Origin: Bacteroidaceae bacterium
GTDB taxonomy: Bacteria > Bacteroidota > Bacteroidia > Bacteroidales > Bacteroidaceae
Reading direction: 5' to 3'
Length of the DNA stretch: 32,565 bases
NCBI GenBank assembly: GCA_017617575.1
Contig: JAFZVY010000079.1
Coordinates: forward strand, 1-32,565
Below, piece after piece: positions 16,031-24,804 of the stretch. The notes beneath the pieces are model-generated. The model was given only the letters and a program-made list of their open reading frames with translations, ran no database searches and was not told the DNA's origin. Position 1 is the stretch's first letter; each line of letters opens with the position of its first letter. Made by a program: the position numbers and the translations under genes.

Positions 16031-17440
16031 TTAATTCACAGATGCGCTATCATTTATGCTACCATTATTGACTTTTTGCTTGTTATTTGGTTTGTTGCCA
16101 TGATTGTTTCTGTGGGCATGTGCAGGTTTGTTGCCTTGCTTGTTGTTTGGCTTCTCACCTTGCTGGTTGCTTGGCTTGTCTCCTTGCTTGTTTCCATGAC
16201 CGTTGCGCTTGCCATTGTTTGGCTTGTGGCCATTGCCTTTGCCATACCTGCCGTGGCGGTTGTTATTCCTTCCACCTTCCTTTCGCTCATGCATTGTTGG
16301 TTTCTCACCACAACCTTCAGGAAGCTCTGGCTTGTCGATCTCCTTCTCGATAAGTTTCTCGATTCGTCTGAGAAGGTGGTAATCCTTTTGAGTGACAAGT
16401 GTAACAGCCTGGCCATCACGATTGGCACGTGCGGTACGACCTATACGGTGGACGTAATCCTCTGGGTCGCGAGGAACGTCATAGTTGATGACGAGCTGGA
16501 TGTCGTCAATGTCAATGCCTCGGCTCACGATATCCGTTGCTATAAGGATGCTTATCCTTCTGTTCTTGAACTCGTGCATTACATAGTCGCGTTCCTTCTG
16601 GTCGAGGTCGGAGTGCATTGCCTCCACCTTGAAGCCTTTCTGCTTCATGGCACGTGCAAGTTCCTTTACCTTCTGCTTTGATGATGCGAACGTGATGACA
16701 CGGTCGAGTGTCTCGTCTGAGAGGATGCTCTCGACAATCTTGTCCTTCATTCCGTCATGGCAGAGATAAGCCGTCTGCTTGATTTTCTCGGCAGGCTTTG
16801 AAACGGCAATCTTTATCTCCACTGGATCATGGAGGATGTTCTTTGCCAGTTTCTGTATCTCATTTGGCATTGTTGCGGAGAAGAGGATTGTCTGACGCTC
16901 TGGCGACATGTAGCTTACTATCTTCATGATGTCGTCATAGAATCCCATGTCGAGCATGCGGTCTGCTTCGTCGAGGATGAAGAATGACACGCGCTTGAGG
17001 TCGATGTGTCCTCCTGCAAGGTGGCTGAGGAGTCGTCCCGGAGTGGCGATGATGATGCTTGCGCCATGCTCAAGACCTTTGCGCTCCTGCTCAAAGCGCG
17101 CTCCATCATTACCTCCATACACGGCAACGCTGGACACTCCGTCTATGAAGTATCCGAAACCTTCTACCTGCTGGTCAATCTGCTGAGCCAATTCGCGTGT
17201 TGGCGACATGATGATGCAGTTGATGGCATCCTGTGGATAGTCGCCAGAGTTCAGCTGGTTGAGTACAGGCAACAGATAGGCAGCAGTCTTACCTGTACCT
17301 GTCTGTGCAATACCTATTATGTCTTTGCCTTCGAGTATTGGCGGAATAGCTTTTTCCTGTATTGGCGAGCATGTCTCGAAGTTCATTGCATCAAGTGCGT
17401 CGAGAATGTCGTCGTCTAATGGTAATTCGTCAAAATACAT
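16031..17440 (-). CDS. DEAD-box RNA helicase with a long basic tail
   Basis: This 469-residue cytoplasmic ATP-dependent RNA helicase resembles RhlE/CsdA-type proteins. It shows the Q motif (CSPIQEKAIPPILEG), AQTGTGKT, PTRELAQQ, TPGR, DEAD (residues near 158), SAT and HRIGRTAR. Such enzymes remodel rRNA or mRNA. From about residue 385 the protein becomes Asn/Gly/Lys/His-rich with loose eight-residue repeats of the GxKPNNKQ type. Such disordered RNA-binding tails are common in this family. The gene starts 47 bases after the LptF/G permease stop and has no obvious promoter, so it probably closes the lon-tgt-permease transcription unit. A hairpin of about nine pairs with one mismatch (17463-17488) lies in that gap. 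Confidence 0.95.
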   Translation of the reverse strand: MYFDELPLDDDILDALDAMNFETCSPIQEKAIPPILEGKDIIGIAQTGTGKTAAYLLPVLNQLNSGDYPQDAINCIIMSPTRELAQQIDQQVEGFGYFIDGVSSVAVYGGNDGARFEQERKGLEHGASIIIATPGRLLSHLAGGHIDLKRVSFFILDEADRMLDMGFYDDIMKIVSYMSPERQTILFSATMPNEIQKLAKNILHDPVEIKIAVSKPAEKIKQTAYLCHDGMKDKIVESILSDETLDRVITFASSKQKVKELARAMKQKGFKVEAMHSDLDQKERDYVMHEFKNRRISILIATDIVSRGIDIDDIQLVINYDVPRDPEDYVHRIGRTARANRDGQAVTLVTQKDYHLLRRIEKLIEKEIDKPELPEGCGEKPTMHERKEGGRNNNRHGRYGKGNGHKPNNGKRNGHGNKQGDKPSNQQGEKPNNKQGNKPAHAHRNNHGNKPNNKQKVNNGSINDSASVN

Positions 17441-17487
17441 ATTATCTTGTTGTCATCATTATGAATGGGGGATGCTTTTCCCTCATT

Positions 17488-18633
17488 CTATTTTGGTGCT
17501 TTGCGATAAACGAAATAGGCGATAATGGCAAAGATGATGTTCGGAATCCATGCCGCAATGAATGGAGCCATATTTGCGTTTGTCGCAAATGTTGCGAATG
17601 TTGTCTGGAACATGATGTAGGTGAAACTAAGCGCAAGGCCTATACCTAATGAGAATCCCATACCATTCTTTCGTTTCTGTGCAGAGAGCGAAAGGCCGAT
17701 TAGCGTGAGGATGAATGCCGCAAACGGACTTGCTATTCGTTTGTGGTACTCTACCTCAAATTCCTTAATCTGGGCGAATCCGCGTGCCTTCTGCTTATCT
17801 ATGTACTCCTTGAGCTTAGGAGTGGTAAGTGTCTCTTGTTGTCCCTTGGTAATAAGGAAGTCCTGTGGCTCGAACTTGATGATTGTGTCCTTCCTGTAGC
17901 CACTGTTTAACTCTTCCTTGAGTCCCTTGAGGTCACGTGTCTGGTAGTTGGTGAGAATCCAGTGGTAAGGTTCCTCGGACAATGTGTCGTATTGGATGGT
18001 CATTGCCTGAAGGTGCTTTACCAGTTTCTTGTTCTCAAACTTGTCCAGCTGGAAGTCCCAACCCGTTTTCTGGGTGTCCTCATACCTTCCTATGTATGCT
18101 ATCACGCCTGAGTCAACCTCAAGTTGCACGTTTGACGTGAAAGTGTTGAGGTACTTCTTCCTCTTGTACGTGTTCTCGAACTTTACTCGCGTCACGTTAC
18201 AAGCTGGAATGACGTATGCTCCCAACACGAAGGTAAGAGTGCAGATTATTGCTGCCGAAATCATGTAAGGTCGCATAAGTCGCTTGAAGCTTACTCCTGT
18301 GGACATCATCGCAATAATCTCCGAGTTGTCGGCAAGCTTGGTAGTAAAGAATATTACCGAGATGAATACGAACAACTGACTGAAGAGGTTGGAGTAGTAT
18401 GGGATGAAGTTCACGTAATAATCAAGGATGATGGACTTCATTGGCGCATTGTTCTGCAAGAACTTGTTGATGTTCTCGTTGAAGTCGAATATTACCGATA
18501 TGGAAATGATGAGGGCAATTGAGAAGAAGTATGTGCCAAGGAACTTACCGATGATGTATCGGTCAAGTCTTGACACAGGGTTGTGCTCGTCGCACCAATC
18601 CTTTATCTTGCTCCACGATGTCATTTTTGCCAT
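17488..18633 (-). CDS. LptF/LptG family permease
   Basis: The 381-residue inner membrane protein has the YjgP/YjgQ layout: membrane segments near residues 30-50, 75-95 and 120-140, a periplasmic domain at about 145-285, then three more near 290-310, 320-340 and 350-372. LRRLDRY-type N-terminal context is present as SRLDRYIIGKFLGTYFFSI. LptF and LptG form the membrane channel of the transporter that extracts lipopolysaccharide for export with LptB, and LptC (12303-12929) receives it. The C-terminal part looks more like LptG, but I cannot separate the two with confidence. ATG codons at 18633 and 18624 are both possible; the longer is given. It follows tgt by 21 bases, so the two are co-transcribed. 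Confidence 0.9.
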   Translation of the reverse strand: MAKMTSWSKIKDWCDEHNPVSRLDRYIIGKFLGTYFFSIALIISISVIFDFNENINKFLQNNAPMKSIILDYYVNFIPYYSNLFSQLFVFISVIFFTTKLADNSEIIAMMSTGVSFKRLMRPYMISAAIICTLTFVLGAYVIPACNVTRVKFENTYKRKKYLNTFTSNVQLEVDSGVIAYIGRYEDTQKTGWDFQLDKFENKKLVKHLQAMTIQYDTLSEEPYHWILTNYQTRDLKGLKEELNSGYRKDTIIKFEPQDFLITKGQQETLTTPKLKEYIDKQKARGFAQIKEFEVEYHKRIASPFAAFILTLIGLSLSAQKRKNGMGFSLGIGLALSFTYIMFQTTFATFATNANMAPFIAAWIPNIIFAIIAYFVYRKAPK

Positions 18634-18654
18634 ACTTTTGTCTCTGGGTGATAA

Positions 18655-19785
18655 TTACAATCTTCTACCAAGTTCCTCTACCATCTTTGCCTTCCAAATG
18701 GCGAAGTCGCCGGCTATGATGTGCTGGCGTGCCTCTCCTACCAACCAAAGGTAGAAGGCAAGGTTGTGGATACTTGCAACCTGCAAGGCAAGGAGTTCCT
18801 GTGCCTTGAAGAGGTGGTGAATATATGCTTTTGTGTATGTTACGTCAACGTATGAAGTACCCTCTGGGTCGAGTGGGGAGAAATCCATTTCCCACTTCTT
18901 GTTGCGGAGGTTGATTGTTCCGTGCTTTGTGAATATCTGGGCATTGCGTCCGTTGCGGGTAGGCATCACACAGTCGAACATATCCACTCCTCGCTCTATT
19001 CCTTCGAGTATGTTGATAGGAGTACCGACGCCCATGAGGTAGCGAGGCTTGTCCTTTGGAAGGATTTCGTTGACAACCTCTATCATCTCGTACATCACGT
19101 CAGTAGGTTCGCCTACGGCAAGTCCTCCGATGGCATTACCGTCGGCTCCTTTCTTGGCGATGTTTTCTGCTGCCTTCTGGCGAAGGTCCTTGTACGTACA
19201 TCCCTGAACGATAGGGAAGAGTGACTGGTTGTAGCCGTACTTTGGTTCAGTCTCGTTGAATCGCTTGATGCAACGGTCGAGCCAACGCTCGGTAAGGGCA
19301 AGTGAGTTCTTTGCATATTCGTAGTCACTTGTGCCAGGAGGACACTCGTCGAATGCCATCATGATGTCGGCACCAATCGTGCGCTCAATGTCCATCACGC
19401 TCTCTGGTGTGAACTTATGCTTGCTCCCGTCGATGTGGCTACGGAACTCTACTCCCTCCTCACGAATCTTGCGGATTCCTGCAAGAGAGAAAACCTGAAA
19501 GCCACCACTGTCGGTAAGCATAGGGCGGTCAAAGCCGTTGAACTTGTGAAGTCCTCCTGCTGCTTCGATTACCTCAAGACCCGGACGAAGGTAAAGGTGG
19601 TATGTGTTGCCAAGGATTATCTGAGCCTTGATATCATCCTTTATCTCGTGAAGGTGTACACCTTTCACGCTTGCGAGGGTTCCCACAGGCATGAATATTG
19701 GTGTTTGTATCTGTCCGTGGTCGGTGGTGATGAGACCTGCACGGGCATTTGTCTTGCTATCTGTATTTTGTACTGTAAAAGTCAT
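18655..19785 (-). CDS. tgt: tRNA-guanine transglycosylase
   Basis: The 376-residue enzyme exchanges guanine 34 of GUN-anticodon tRNAs for preQ1, a step in queuosine synthesis. Active-site features are intact: TDSGGFQVFS with Asp92, GGLAVGEP near 220, and MFDCVMPTRNGR with the nucleophile Asp271. The canonical zinc motif CxCxxC expected at about 308-315 is replaced by EGTSYVDV, so all three cysteines are absent, while the fourth ligand position, His340 in IHNL, remains. Length is otherwise normal. The protein may hold its fold without zinc, as a Bacteroidota lineage trait. The start is ATG, nine bases after the lon stop, and the permease gene follows by 21 bases, so the three should share a transcript. 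Confidence 0.95.
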   Translation of the reverse strand: MTFTVQNTDSKTNARAGLITTDHGQIQTPIFMPVGTLASVKGVHLHEIKDDIKAQIILGNTYHLYLRPGLEVIEAAGGLHKFNGFDRPMLTDSGGFQVFSLAGIRKIREEGVEFRSHIDGSKHKFTPESVMDIERTIGADIMMAFDECPPGTSDYEYAKNSLALTERWLDRCIKRFNETEPKYGYNQSLFPIVQGCTYKDLRQKAAENIAKKGADGNAIGGLAVGEPTDVMYEMIEVVNEILPKDKPRYLMGVGTPINILEGIERGVDMFDCVMPTRNGRNAQIFTKHGTINLRNKKWEMDFSPLDPEGTSYVDVTYTKAYIHHLFKAQELLALQVASIHNLAFYLWLVGEARQHIIAGDFAIWKAKMVEELGRRL

Positions 19786-19794
19786 TTCTTGTCT

Positions 19795-22278
19795 TTAATC
19801 CTTGTCCTCTTTCTTTTCCTCTATTGCTGATTCGAGGTCAAGAGGGTTATCTACCTTCTCGTCAAGGAGTGCGAAGTCAAGCACGTCCTTCACGTTTTCA
19901 ACATAGTGGAAGGTCACTCCCGTGACGTACTTCTCTGGAATCTGCTCGATGTCCTTGCGGTTCTCGTGACATATCATGATGTCCTTTATTCCTGCACGCT
20001 TTGCTGCAAGAATCTTTTCCTTTATTCCTCCTACAGGAAGAACCTTTCCGCGAAGTGTTATCTCACCTGTCATGGCGAGGTATGGGCGTACCTTGCGCTG
20101 GGTGAGGGCAGATGCGAGTGAAGTGGCGATGGTGATACCTGCCGAAGGACCGTCCTTTGGCGTTGCTCCCTCTGGCACATGGATATGGATGTTCCAGAAG
20201 TCGAATATCTCGTGGCGGATGCCGAGCATCTCGTGATGTGCCTTGAGGTATTCGAGTGCAAGAACGGCTGATTCCTTCATCACGTCACCAAGGTTACCAG
20301 TGAGGGTGAGCTTGCCTGCCTTGCCCTTGCTGAGACTTGTCTCGATGAAGAGTATCTCACCTCCAACGGCAGTCCATGCAAGACCTGTGACAACTCCTGC
20401 ATAGTCGTTGCCTTGGTACTTGTCACGGTCGTAAGGTTCTGGACCGAGATACTTAGTAAGATCACCCGGCTTGAACTCCATCTTGGTATTTTCTTCGCCA
20501 GAGCGAGTTATCTCGAGTGCAGCCTTGCGAAGCATCTTGTTTATCTGCTTGTCAAGGTTGCGTATGCCTGATTCCCTTGTGTATTTCTCGATAATCTTCT
20601 CAAGTGCTGGCTTGCCCACCTTGATGCCGAGTTTGCTCATGCCGAGGTTCTCGAGATTCTTTGGTACAAGGTGACGCTTTGCTATCTCTATCTTTTCCTC
20701 TGTGAGGTATCCGCTTACCTCGATAAGTTCCATACGGTCGAGGAGTGGTGCTGGAATGGTGCTGATGTTGTTTGCCGTTGCAATGAACATCACCTTAGAG
20801 AGGTCGAAGTCGATGTCGAGGTAGTTGTCATGGAAAGCCGTATTCTGCTCAGGGTCGAGAACCTCAAGGAGGGCAGATGATGGGTCTCCATTGATATTCT
20901 GCTGAGTTATCTTGTCAATCTCATCGAGAATGAACACTGGATTTGATGAACCAGCCTTGGCTATTCCGTTGATGATGCGTCCTGGCATTGCGCCAATGTA
21001 TGTGCGACGGTGTCCCCTGATTTCTGATTCGTCATGGAGACCTCCGAGGCTTATGCGTACATACTTGCGCTTCATGGCTGTGGCAATGCTCTTTCCGAGT
21101 GATGTCTTACCCACACCCGGAGGACCATAAAGGCAGATGATAGGGCTCTTGAAGTCGCCTCTCATCTTGAGAACCGCCAAATGCTCAAGGATGCGTTCCT
21201 TTACCTTCTCCATGCCGTAGTGGTCAGAGTTGAGAACCTTCTCGGCATTGTTTATGTTGAGGTTGTCCTTGGTATATTCGTTCCAAGGAAGGTTGAGCAT
21301 CGTCTGTGCGTATGTGTAGTCAACCTGAAACTCTGGGCTTTGAGGGCTTGTGCGCTTCAGTTTCTTGATTACCTTGTTGAAGGCATCGTCCACGTTCTTT
21401 CCCCATTTCTTCTGAGCACCCTTTGCTATGAGCTCGTTGATGTCGGAGTTGGAGTCGTCCTCACCCAGTTCCTGCTGTATGTTCTGAATCTCCTGACGGA
21501 GGAAATACTCGCGTTGCTGCTTGTTGAGGCTCTCCCTTGTGTCGTGCTGAATACGGTTCTTGAGTGAAAGGAACTGGTATTCGCGGTCAACTATGGTGAG
21601 GAGTGCGTTGGCTCTGTCGATGAGCGTGTGCATTGCAAGGAGAGGGTATCGCTCGCTGTTTGTCACGTCTATGTTCGTGCAGATGAAGTTGACGATAGCC
21701 TCTGGCTCAGTGATGTTTGTGAGAGCCATGAATGCGCTTGGGTTGCTGCCCTTGAAGCACTTGATGGCAGTCTCCTTGAGTGTTGCAATGAGAGCCTTGA
21801 AGTATTTGTCGCTTGCGCTTGGTACTTCTTCCTCTGGCGCATTCTCCACGTGTCCCGTGAGGAAGTCGCCTGTTGTGTCGACGTCAAGTAGCTTTATTCT
21901 CTGGAAGCCTTGGATGACAGCCATCTTTGTGCCGTCTGGAAGGCTTATGACCTTGAGTACCTTTGCGAGGCAACCGTACTCATAGAGGTCGCCCATATCT
22001 GGAAATTCCACGCTGTCGTCCTTTTGTGAGAAGACGGCTATGGATGAGTTCTTGTGTGATGCTTCCTGAACAATCTGTAGTGATGATTTTCTTCCCACGC
22101 TGATAGGCAGTATTGAAAGTGGGAAAAGCATGACATTCCTTACTGGCAATACAGGCAGTGGGTCGTTCATGTCCACTGACTGGTCAGTAATCTTTGTCTT
22201 TTCTATGTTGGCGATGAAAGAGAGTGTTCCCTCTGAAGGGAGTTCTTCCATCAGTTCGTCAAACGGGAAATCGTTCAT
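19795..22278 (-). CDS. lon: ATP-dependent Lon protease
   Basis: The 827-residue cytoplasmic protease degrades misfolded and regulatory proteins. In order: the N-terminal substrate domain ([20 protein letters not shown] near residue 40), a coiled region near 240-290, the AAA+ module with Walker [10 protein letters not shown] near 383 and a DEIDK Walker B, then the protease domain with PKDGPSAG (catalytic serine) near 710 and GGIKEK (catalytic lysine) near 752. The C-terminus is charged. The frame is open to 22326, but the ATG at 22278 follows a TAATTTTG -7 element at 22331-22324, which makes the longer start untenable. It leads lon-tgt-permease(-helicase). No HrcA-type CIRCE or heat-shock operator was recognised. 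Confidence 0.97.
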   Translation of the reverse strand: MNDFPFDELMEELPSEGTLSFIANIEKTKITDQSVDMNDPLPVLPVRNVMLFPLSILPISVGRKSSLQIVQEASHKNSSIAVFSQKDDSVEFPDMGDLYEYGCLAKVLKVISLPDGTKMAVIQGFQRIKLLDVDTTGDFLTGHVENAPEEEVPSASDKYFKALIATLKETAIKCFKGSNPSAFMALTNITEPEAIVNFICTNIDVTNSERYPLLAMHTLIDRANALLTIVDREYQFLSLKNRIQHDTRESLNKQQREYFLRQEIQNIQQELGEDDSNSDINELIAKGAQKKWGKNVDDAFNKVIKKLKRTSPQSPEFQVDYTYAQTMLNLPWNEYTKDNLNINNAEKVLNSDHYGMEKVKERILEHLAVLKMRGDFKSPIICLYGPPGVGKTSLGKSIATAMKRKYVRISLGGLHDESEIRGHRRTYIGAMPGRIINGIAKAGSSNPVFILDEIDKITQQNINGDPSSALLEVLDPEQNTAFHDNYLDIDFDLSKVMFIATANNISTIPAPLLDRMELIEVSGYLTEEKIEIAKRHLVPKNLENLGMSKLGIKVGKPALEKIIEKYTRESGIRNLDKQINKMLRKAALEITRSGEENTKMEFKPGDLTKYLGPEPYDRDKYQGNDYAGVVTGLAWTAVGGEILFIETSLSKGKAGKLTLTGNLGDVMKESAVLALEYLKAHHEMLGIRHEIFDFWNIHIHVPEGATPKDGPSAGITIATSLASALTQRKVRPYLAMTGEITLRGKVLPVGGIKEKILAAKRAGIKDIMICHENRKDIEQIPEKYVTGVTFHYVENVKDVLDFALLDEKVDNPLDLESAIEEKKEDKD

Positions 22279-22323
22279 TTGTATTGTATGTATACTTTCT
22301 CTGTAATTTATAATAAAACGCGG

Positions 22324-22331
22324 CAAAATTA
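22324..22331 (-). promoter_or_regulatory. -7 element of lon
   Basis: TAATTTTG on the minus strand matches TAnnTTTG, about 46 bases before the lon ATG. No TTTG occurs at -33, so a different or regulated polymerase contact is possible. Confidence 0.5.
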
Positions 22332-22375
22332 CGAAAAAAAGTTGAGATACCTTTTATATTATGCTTAAATAATAT

Positions 22376-22417
22376 TAAAAAGGAAGCGACAAGATGCTTC
22401 GCAGCAGCTTGTCGCTT
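22376..22417 (-). terminator. Terminator of the SPOR lipoprotein gene
   Basis: AAGCGACAAG (22384-22393) pairs perfectly with CTTGTCGCTT (22408-22417). On the minus strand it ends in CCTTTTTAAT. It lies about 135 bases past the SPOR stop. A weaker GACGGTAC/GTACCGCC inverted repeat occurs between (about 22492-22534). Confidence 0.8.
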
Positions 22418-22551
22418 AAAATTCTTACATGTATATTCTCACCTTTACCAAAAAGAAATTAAGTTTTATAAGTAGTATGTGTAATCCGTAGGACGGTACT
22501 ATGTTGTTAATCGATGCTTATGATTGTACCGCCCAAACGGGTTTTGACAAA

Positions 22552-23082
22552 TTAGTATGTTCTGTAGAGAAGCCAAGCGTCTTTGTATGCGCTACGGAGC
22601 TTGTCGCGAGAACTTGTTGCAGCTTCCTTTGTGTCATGTGAAGAAGCGATGACGCGGAACATTCCTGTGTCTGGGTTCTTTGCAATCTGGGCGCTGTAAC
22701 CCTTCTCAACCAATTCGTTCTTACGCTTGTTGGCATTGTCGAGACTCTTGAATGAGCCTGCAACCACGTTGTAAGCCTTGATGCTTCCGCCGCCTACGAC
22801 ATCGAGACGCTCCTGGCGAATCTCGTTTGATGCTGGCTTTGCAGTCGTAGTTGTAGTGGTTGTTGTGCTTGACCTACGCTGGCGTATGCTTGTGTATGAT
22901 TGAGTTTCCTCTCTTGGAGTTACTGGTGCAACCTCTACTGGGTCGGAATCGTCCTGAGTGTAGAGTTCCTGATTCTTTGCCTGCTCGTATGCCTTCTTCC
23001 AGTTTGCTTCTTCTGAAGACTTACAAGATATGAATGATACTGTTGCGATGAGCGCAATGCCCATCATGAAAAGCTTTCTCAT
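22552..23082 (-). CDS. SPOR-domain lipoprotein
   Basis: The 176-residue product starts with a lipoprotein signal peptide ending SFISC, cysteine at residue 20. A linker of about 75 residues includes eight successive threonines (73-80), encoded by mixed ACA, ACC, ACT and ACG codons and therefore not a slippage tract. Residues about 100-176 form a SPOR domain (KAYNVVAGSFKSLDNANKRK, then GYSAQIAKNPDTGMFRVIAS). SPOR domains bind denuded glycan strands of septal peptidoglycan, so a role at the division site or in cell-wall turnover is likely. It is transcribed in the same direction as the HU-like gene but about 100 bases beyond it, with its own terminator downstream. Confidence 0.9.
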   Translation of the reverse strand: MRKLFMMGIALIATVSFISCKSSEEANWKKAYEQAKNQELYTQDDSDPVEVAPVTPREETQSYTSIRQRRSSTTTTTTTTAKPASNEIRQERLDVVGGGSIKAYNVVAGSFKSLDNANKRKNELVEKGYSAQIAKNPDTGMFRVIASSHDTKEAATSSRDKLRSAYKDAWLLYRTY

Positions 23083-23187
23083 AATTATATAAAGATTGGA
23101 TGTTGTGTAGTTAGCTTTTTAAGAATTTGGTTTCGTTTTGTTTCTCAATGCTGAGTTGTTTGTTTCTCAGTTTTGGAAATCTTTTTT

Positions 23188-23574
23188 TTATTTCTCAACC
23201 TTGACAAAGCTTGAGTTCTTGATAGTGTTCTTTAGTCGCACGGCTGAACGGAAGTTGATGTTCTTCACCTTGACGGAGGGAGCCCTTAACTCGTCTTCGC
23301 TCTCCACAAGTTTCGATTCTGCCGATACTGAGAATGTTCCCAATCCATCAATGTAGACGTTGTAGCCATTCATCAGATTTGTTGCAACCGAAGATGATAT
23401 TGCCTCTATAGCTGCTCTGAGGTCTGCCACCGTGAGTGTGCAGCCTGATGAGATTTCCTGACAGAGGCTCAGCGTGTCGATAGTGCCCTTTGTCACAACC
23501 TGTGCGTAGTAGCCTTTCTTCGGACTTTTGCTGATATTGTCCTTCATCGGCGTTACTCTGTATGGAATACTCAT
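23188..23574 (-). CDS. HU-like DNA-binding protein
   Basis: This 128-residue protein follows the Bacteroidota HU-like pattern: a variable N-terminus (MSIPYRVTPMKDNISKSPKK), then the helical dimerisation region (LTVADLRAAIEAISSSVATN), then GYNVYIDGLGTFSVSA and a basic tail ending in NSSFVKVEK. It should bend or coat DNA. Compared with the gene at 9158-9784 it lacks the helix-turn-helix. Upstream lie a TACCTTTG -7 element and a pair of 16-base direct repeats 22 bases apart, which could mediate autoregulation. The CTGAG/CTCAG hairpin 3' of the gene has no T-run. Confidence 0.88.
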   Translation of the reverse strand: MSIPYRVTPMKDNISKSPKKGYYAQVVTKGTIDTLSLCQEISSGCTLTVADLRAAIEAISSSVATNLMNGYNVYIDGLGTFSVSAESKLVESEDELRAPSVKVKNINFRSAVRLKNTIKNSSFVKVEK

Positions 23575-23645
23575 CTCTTCTTACATTTATAGATTAAATA
23601 ACTTCTTGTACTATGTTTGTTCTTTCGCTTTACACCTTTTTCATG

Positions 23646-23683
23646 TTTGCTGTACGTCTTATTTTTATTTGTCGTACATCTTA
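23646..23683 (-). repeat. Two 16-base direct repeats in the HU leader
   Basis: TTTGCTGTACGTCTTA (23646-23661) and TTTGTCGTACATCTTA (23668-23683) agree at 13 of 16 positions. They are offset by 22 bases, about two DNA turns. They lie between the -7 element and the start of the HU-like gene. Confidence 0.6.
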
Positions 23684-23701
23684 CTTTCAAAAGGTGTACT
23701 G

Positions 23702-23709
23702 CAAAGGTA
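23702..23709 (-). promoter_or_regulatory. -7 element of the HU-like gene
   Basis: TACCTTTG on the minus strand matches TAnnTTTG and would give a leader of about 120 bases. No clear -33 TTTG. This and the next -7 element (plus strand) account for the 304-base divergent gap, which is otherwise AT-rich and gene-free. Confidence 0.5.
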
Positions 23710-23794
23710 TGTTGTTTTTTTGTATCCGTTGATATGAAAAGTGTAAAAAAATGTTAAAACGCTTAAATTTTTCCGTTTTCTCGGCTGAAAGAAG

Positions 23795-23802
23795 TATTTT
23801 TG
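23795..23802 (+). promoter_or_regulatory. -7 element of the YtxH operon
   Basis: TATTTTTG matches TAnnTTTG and lies about 77 bases before the YtxH ATG. The -33 region has TTTTC rather than TTTG. Confidence 0.45.
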
Positions 23803-23878
23803 GATGCTTTTAGGCGCGTTTTTGGTGCTTTGAAGTGTTTTTTCTGTGTTTTTCAACTATTGATAAAAGGTTAAAGTT

Positions 23879-24151
23879 ATGGGAAAAAGTAATGGTTTGG
23901 CAATAGCAGCTGCCTTCATAGGCGGTGCAGTAGTGGGTGCGGCAGCAGGTCTTCTTCTTGCTCCTGGCAAGGGTGAGGATACACGCAAGAAGATTCGTGA
24001 AGCTCTTGAGAAGAGTGGAATCAAGTTGGACAAGGATGAACTGGAGAAGCTTGTCGGCAGGGTTAAGGATGCCGTTGCTCCTTCAGATGACGATGAGGAC
24101 TACGAAGAGGTTGGTGCCGACGATGATTCATCTTGCGTAAACAATGCGTGA
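23879..24151 (+). CDS. YtxH-domain membrane protein
   Basis: The 90-residue protein has one hydrophobic glycine/alanine-rich segment (residues about 7-28, AIAAAFIGGAVVGAAAGLLL) followed by LLAPGKGEDTRKKIREAL, the hallmark of YtxH proteins. An amphipathic helix follows, and then a very acidic tail (residues 66-88, mostly Asp and Glu). YtxH members are small membrane proteins often associated with stress or the general envelope response; no biochemical role is established. The gene leads three tightly spaced genes: the next starts two bases after its stop. Confidence 0.9.
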   Translation: MGKSNGLAIAAAFIGGAVVGAAAGLLLAPGKGEDTRKKIREALEKSGIKLDKDELEKLVGRVKDAVAPSDDDEDYEEVGADDDSSCVNNA

Positions 24152-24153
24152 GT

Positions 24154-24549
24154 ATGATAGGTGGTAGAAAGATTAAGGTGCCAAAGGAGGAGCGTGAGCT
24201 GATTAGTTTGCTGTGTCGTTACCTCAAGCTTGAGGCGGTGGATAAGCTTACTGTTGCCACGACGTTTGTCGTTGTGGCATTGGTGATGTTTGCCCTTGGC
24301 ACATGTGCTTTGTTCTTTCTGAGTGCCGGACTTGTTAAGAGTCTTTCTGCGCTCGTGGGCGACGAGGCTCTGGCTAATTATATTGTAGGTGGAACTCTCC
24401 TGCTCATCATCGTTGTCTTCTATGCTTTCCGTGTTCGCTTGGTTGAGAACAGGGTGGTGGCTGCCATCTCAGCTTCCATCCTTCGTGCGGAGGAAGGTGC
24501 GGATGATGACAAGGATGATGACGAGGATGAGGATGAAGAAAACGATTGA
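24154..24549 (+). CDS. Holin-X-like two-helix membrane protein
   Basis: The 131-residue product has two adjacent membrane segments (residues about 35-60 and 77-98) after a basic amphipathic start, and an acidic tail dominated by Asp and Glu at the end. This layout is that of the phage_holin_3_6/Holin-X-like family, usually found next to YtxH genes in bacteria rather than in phages. There is no phage context here, so lysis is unlikely. The frame is open from a TTG at 24133 inside the YtxH gene; the ATG at 24154, two bases after the YtxH stop, is preferred. Confidence 0.83.
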   Translation: MIGGRKIKVPKEERELISLLCRYLKLEAVDKLTVATTFVVVALVMFALGTCALFFLSAGLVKSLSALVGDEALANYIVGGTLLLIIVVFYAFRVRLVENRVVAAISASILRAEEGADDDKDDDEDEDEEND

Positions 24550-24553
24550 CGAT

Positions 24554-24802
24554 ATGAAACAGGTTCAGAAATACAGCTCCCTTGAGGAGCTTCGTGCGGA
24601 GAAGGCGGTGGTGAGTCGTCGCTTGAGCAAGGGTGTGGAGAAGTTGCAATCGGACATCGTTGACAGTTTTGTCCCAGAGAGTTCCATACTTGACTCTGCC
24701 GTCCCTTATATTAAATATGTGGGATATGCCATGACTGCGTTCAAGACAGCTCGCATGGCTAAGAACTTGGTGAGCTTCTTGCGTCTCAGGAAATGGTTCT
24801 AA
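24554..24802 (+). CDS. Small conserved-type protein of the YtxH operon
   Basis: The product has 82 residues from the ATG at 24554, four bases after the previous stop. An in-frame ATG at 24533 would add seven residues and overlap the acidic tail of the upstream gene. It begins MKQVQKYSSLEELRAEKAVV, a charged helical segment. The C-terminal half has a mildly hydrophobic stretch (AVPYIKYVGYAMTAFKTARM) and a basic end (LRLRKWF). I do not recognise a named family. The tight linkage to YtxH and the two-helix protein suggests that all three act together at the inner membrane. Confidence 0.75.
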   Translation: MKQVQKYSSLEELRAEKAVVSRRLSKGVEKLQSDIVDSFVPESSILDSAVPYIKYVGYAMTAFKTARMAKNLVSFLRLRKWF

Positions 24803-24804
24803 GG

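Noticed and set aside
22839..22862. Phase-variable repeat in the polythreonine tract of the SPOR protein
   Set aside because: The eight threonine codons are of four kinds, so there is no simple repeat that would slip.
24154..24549. Phage holin, hence a prophage remnant
   Set aside because: The neighbours are YtxH and housekeeping genes. No endolysin, capsid, integrase or attachment site is visible.
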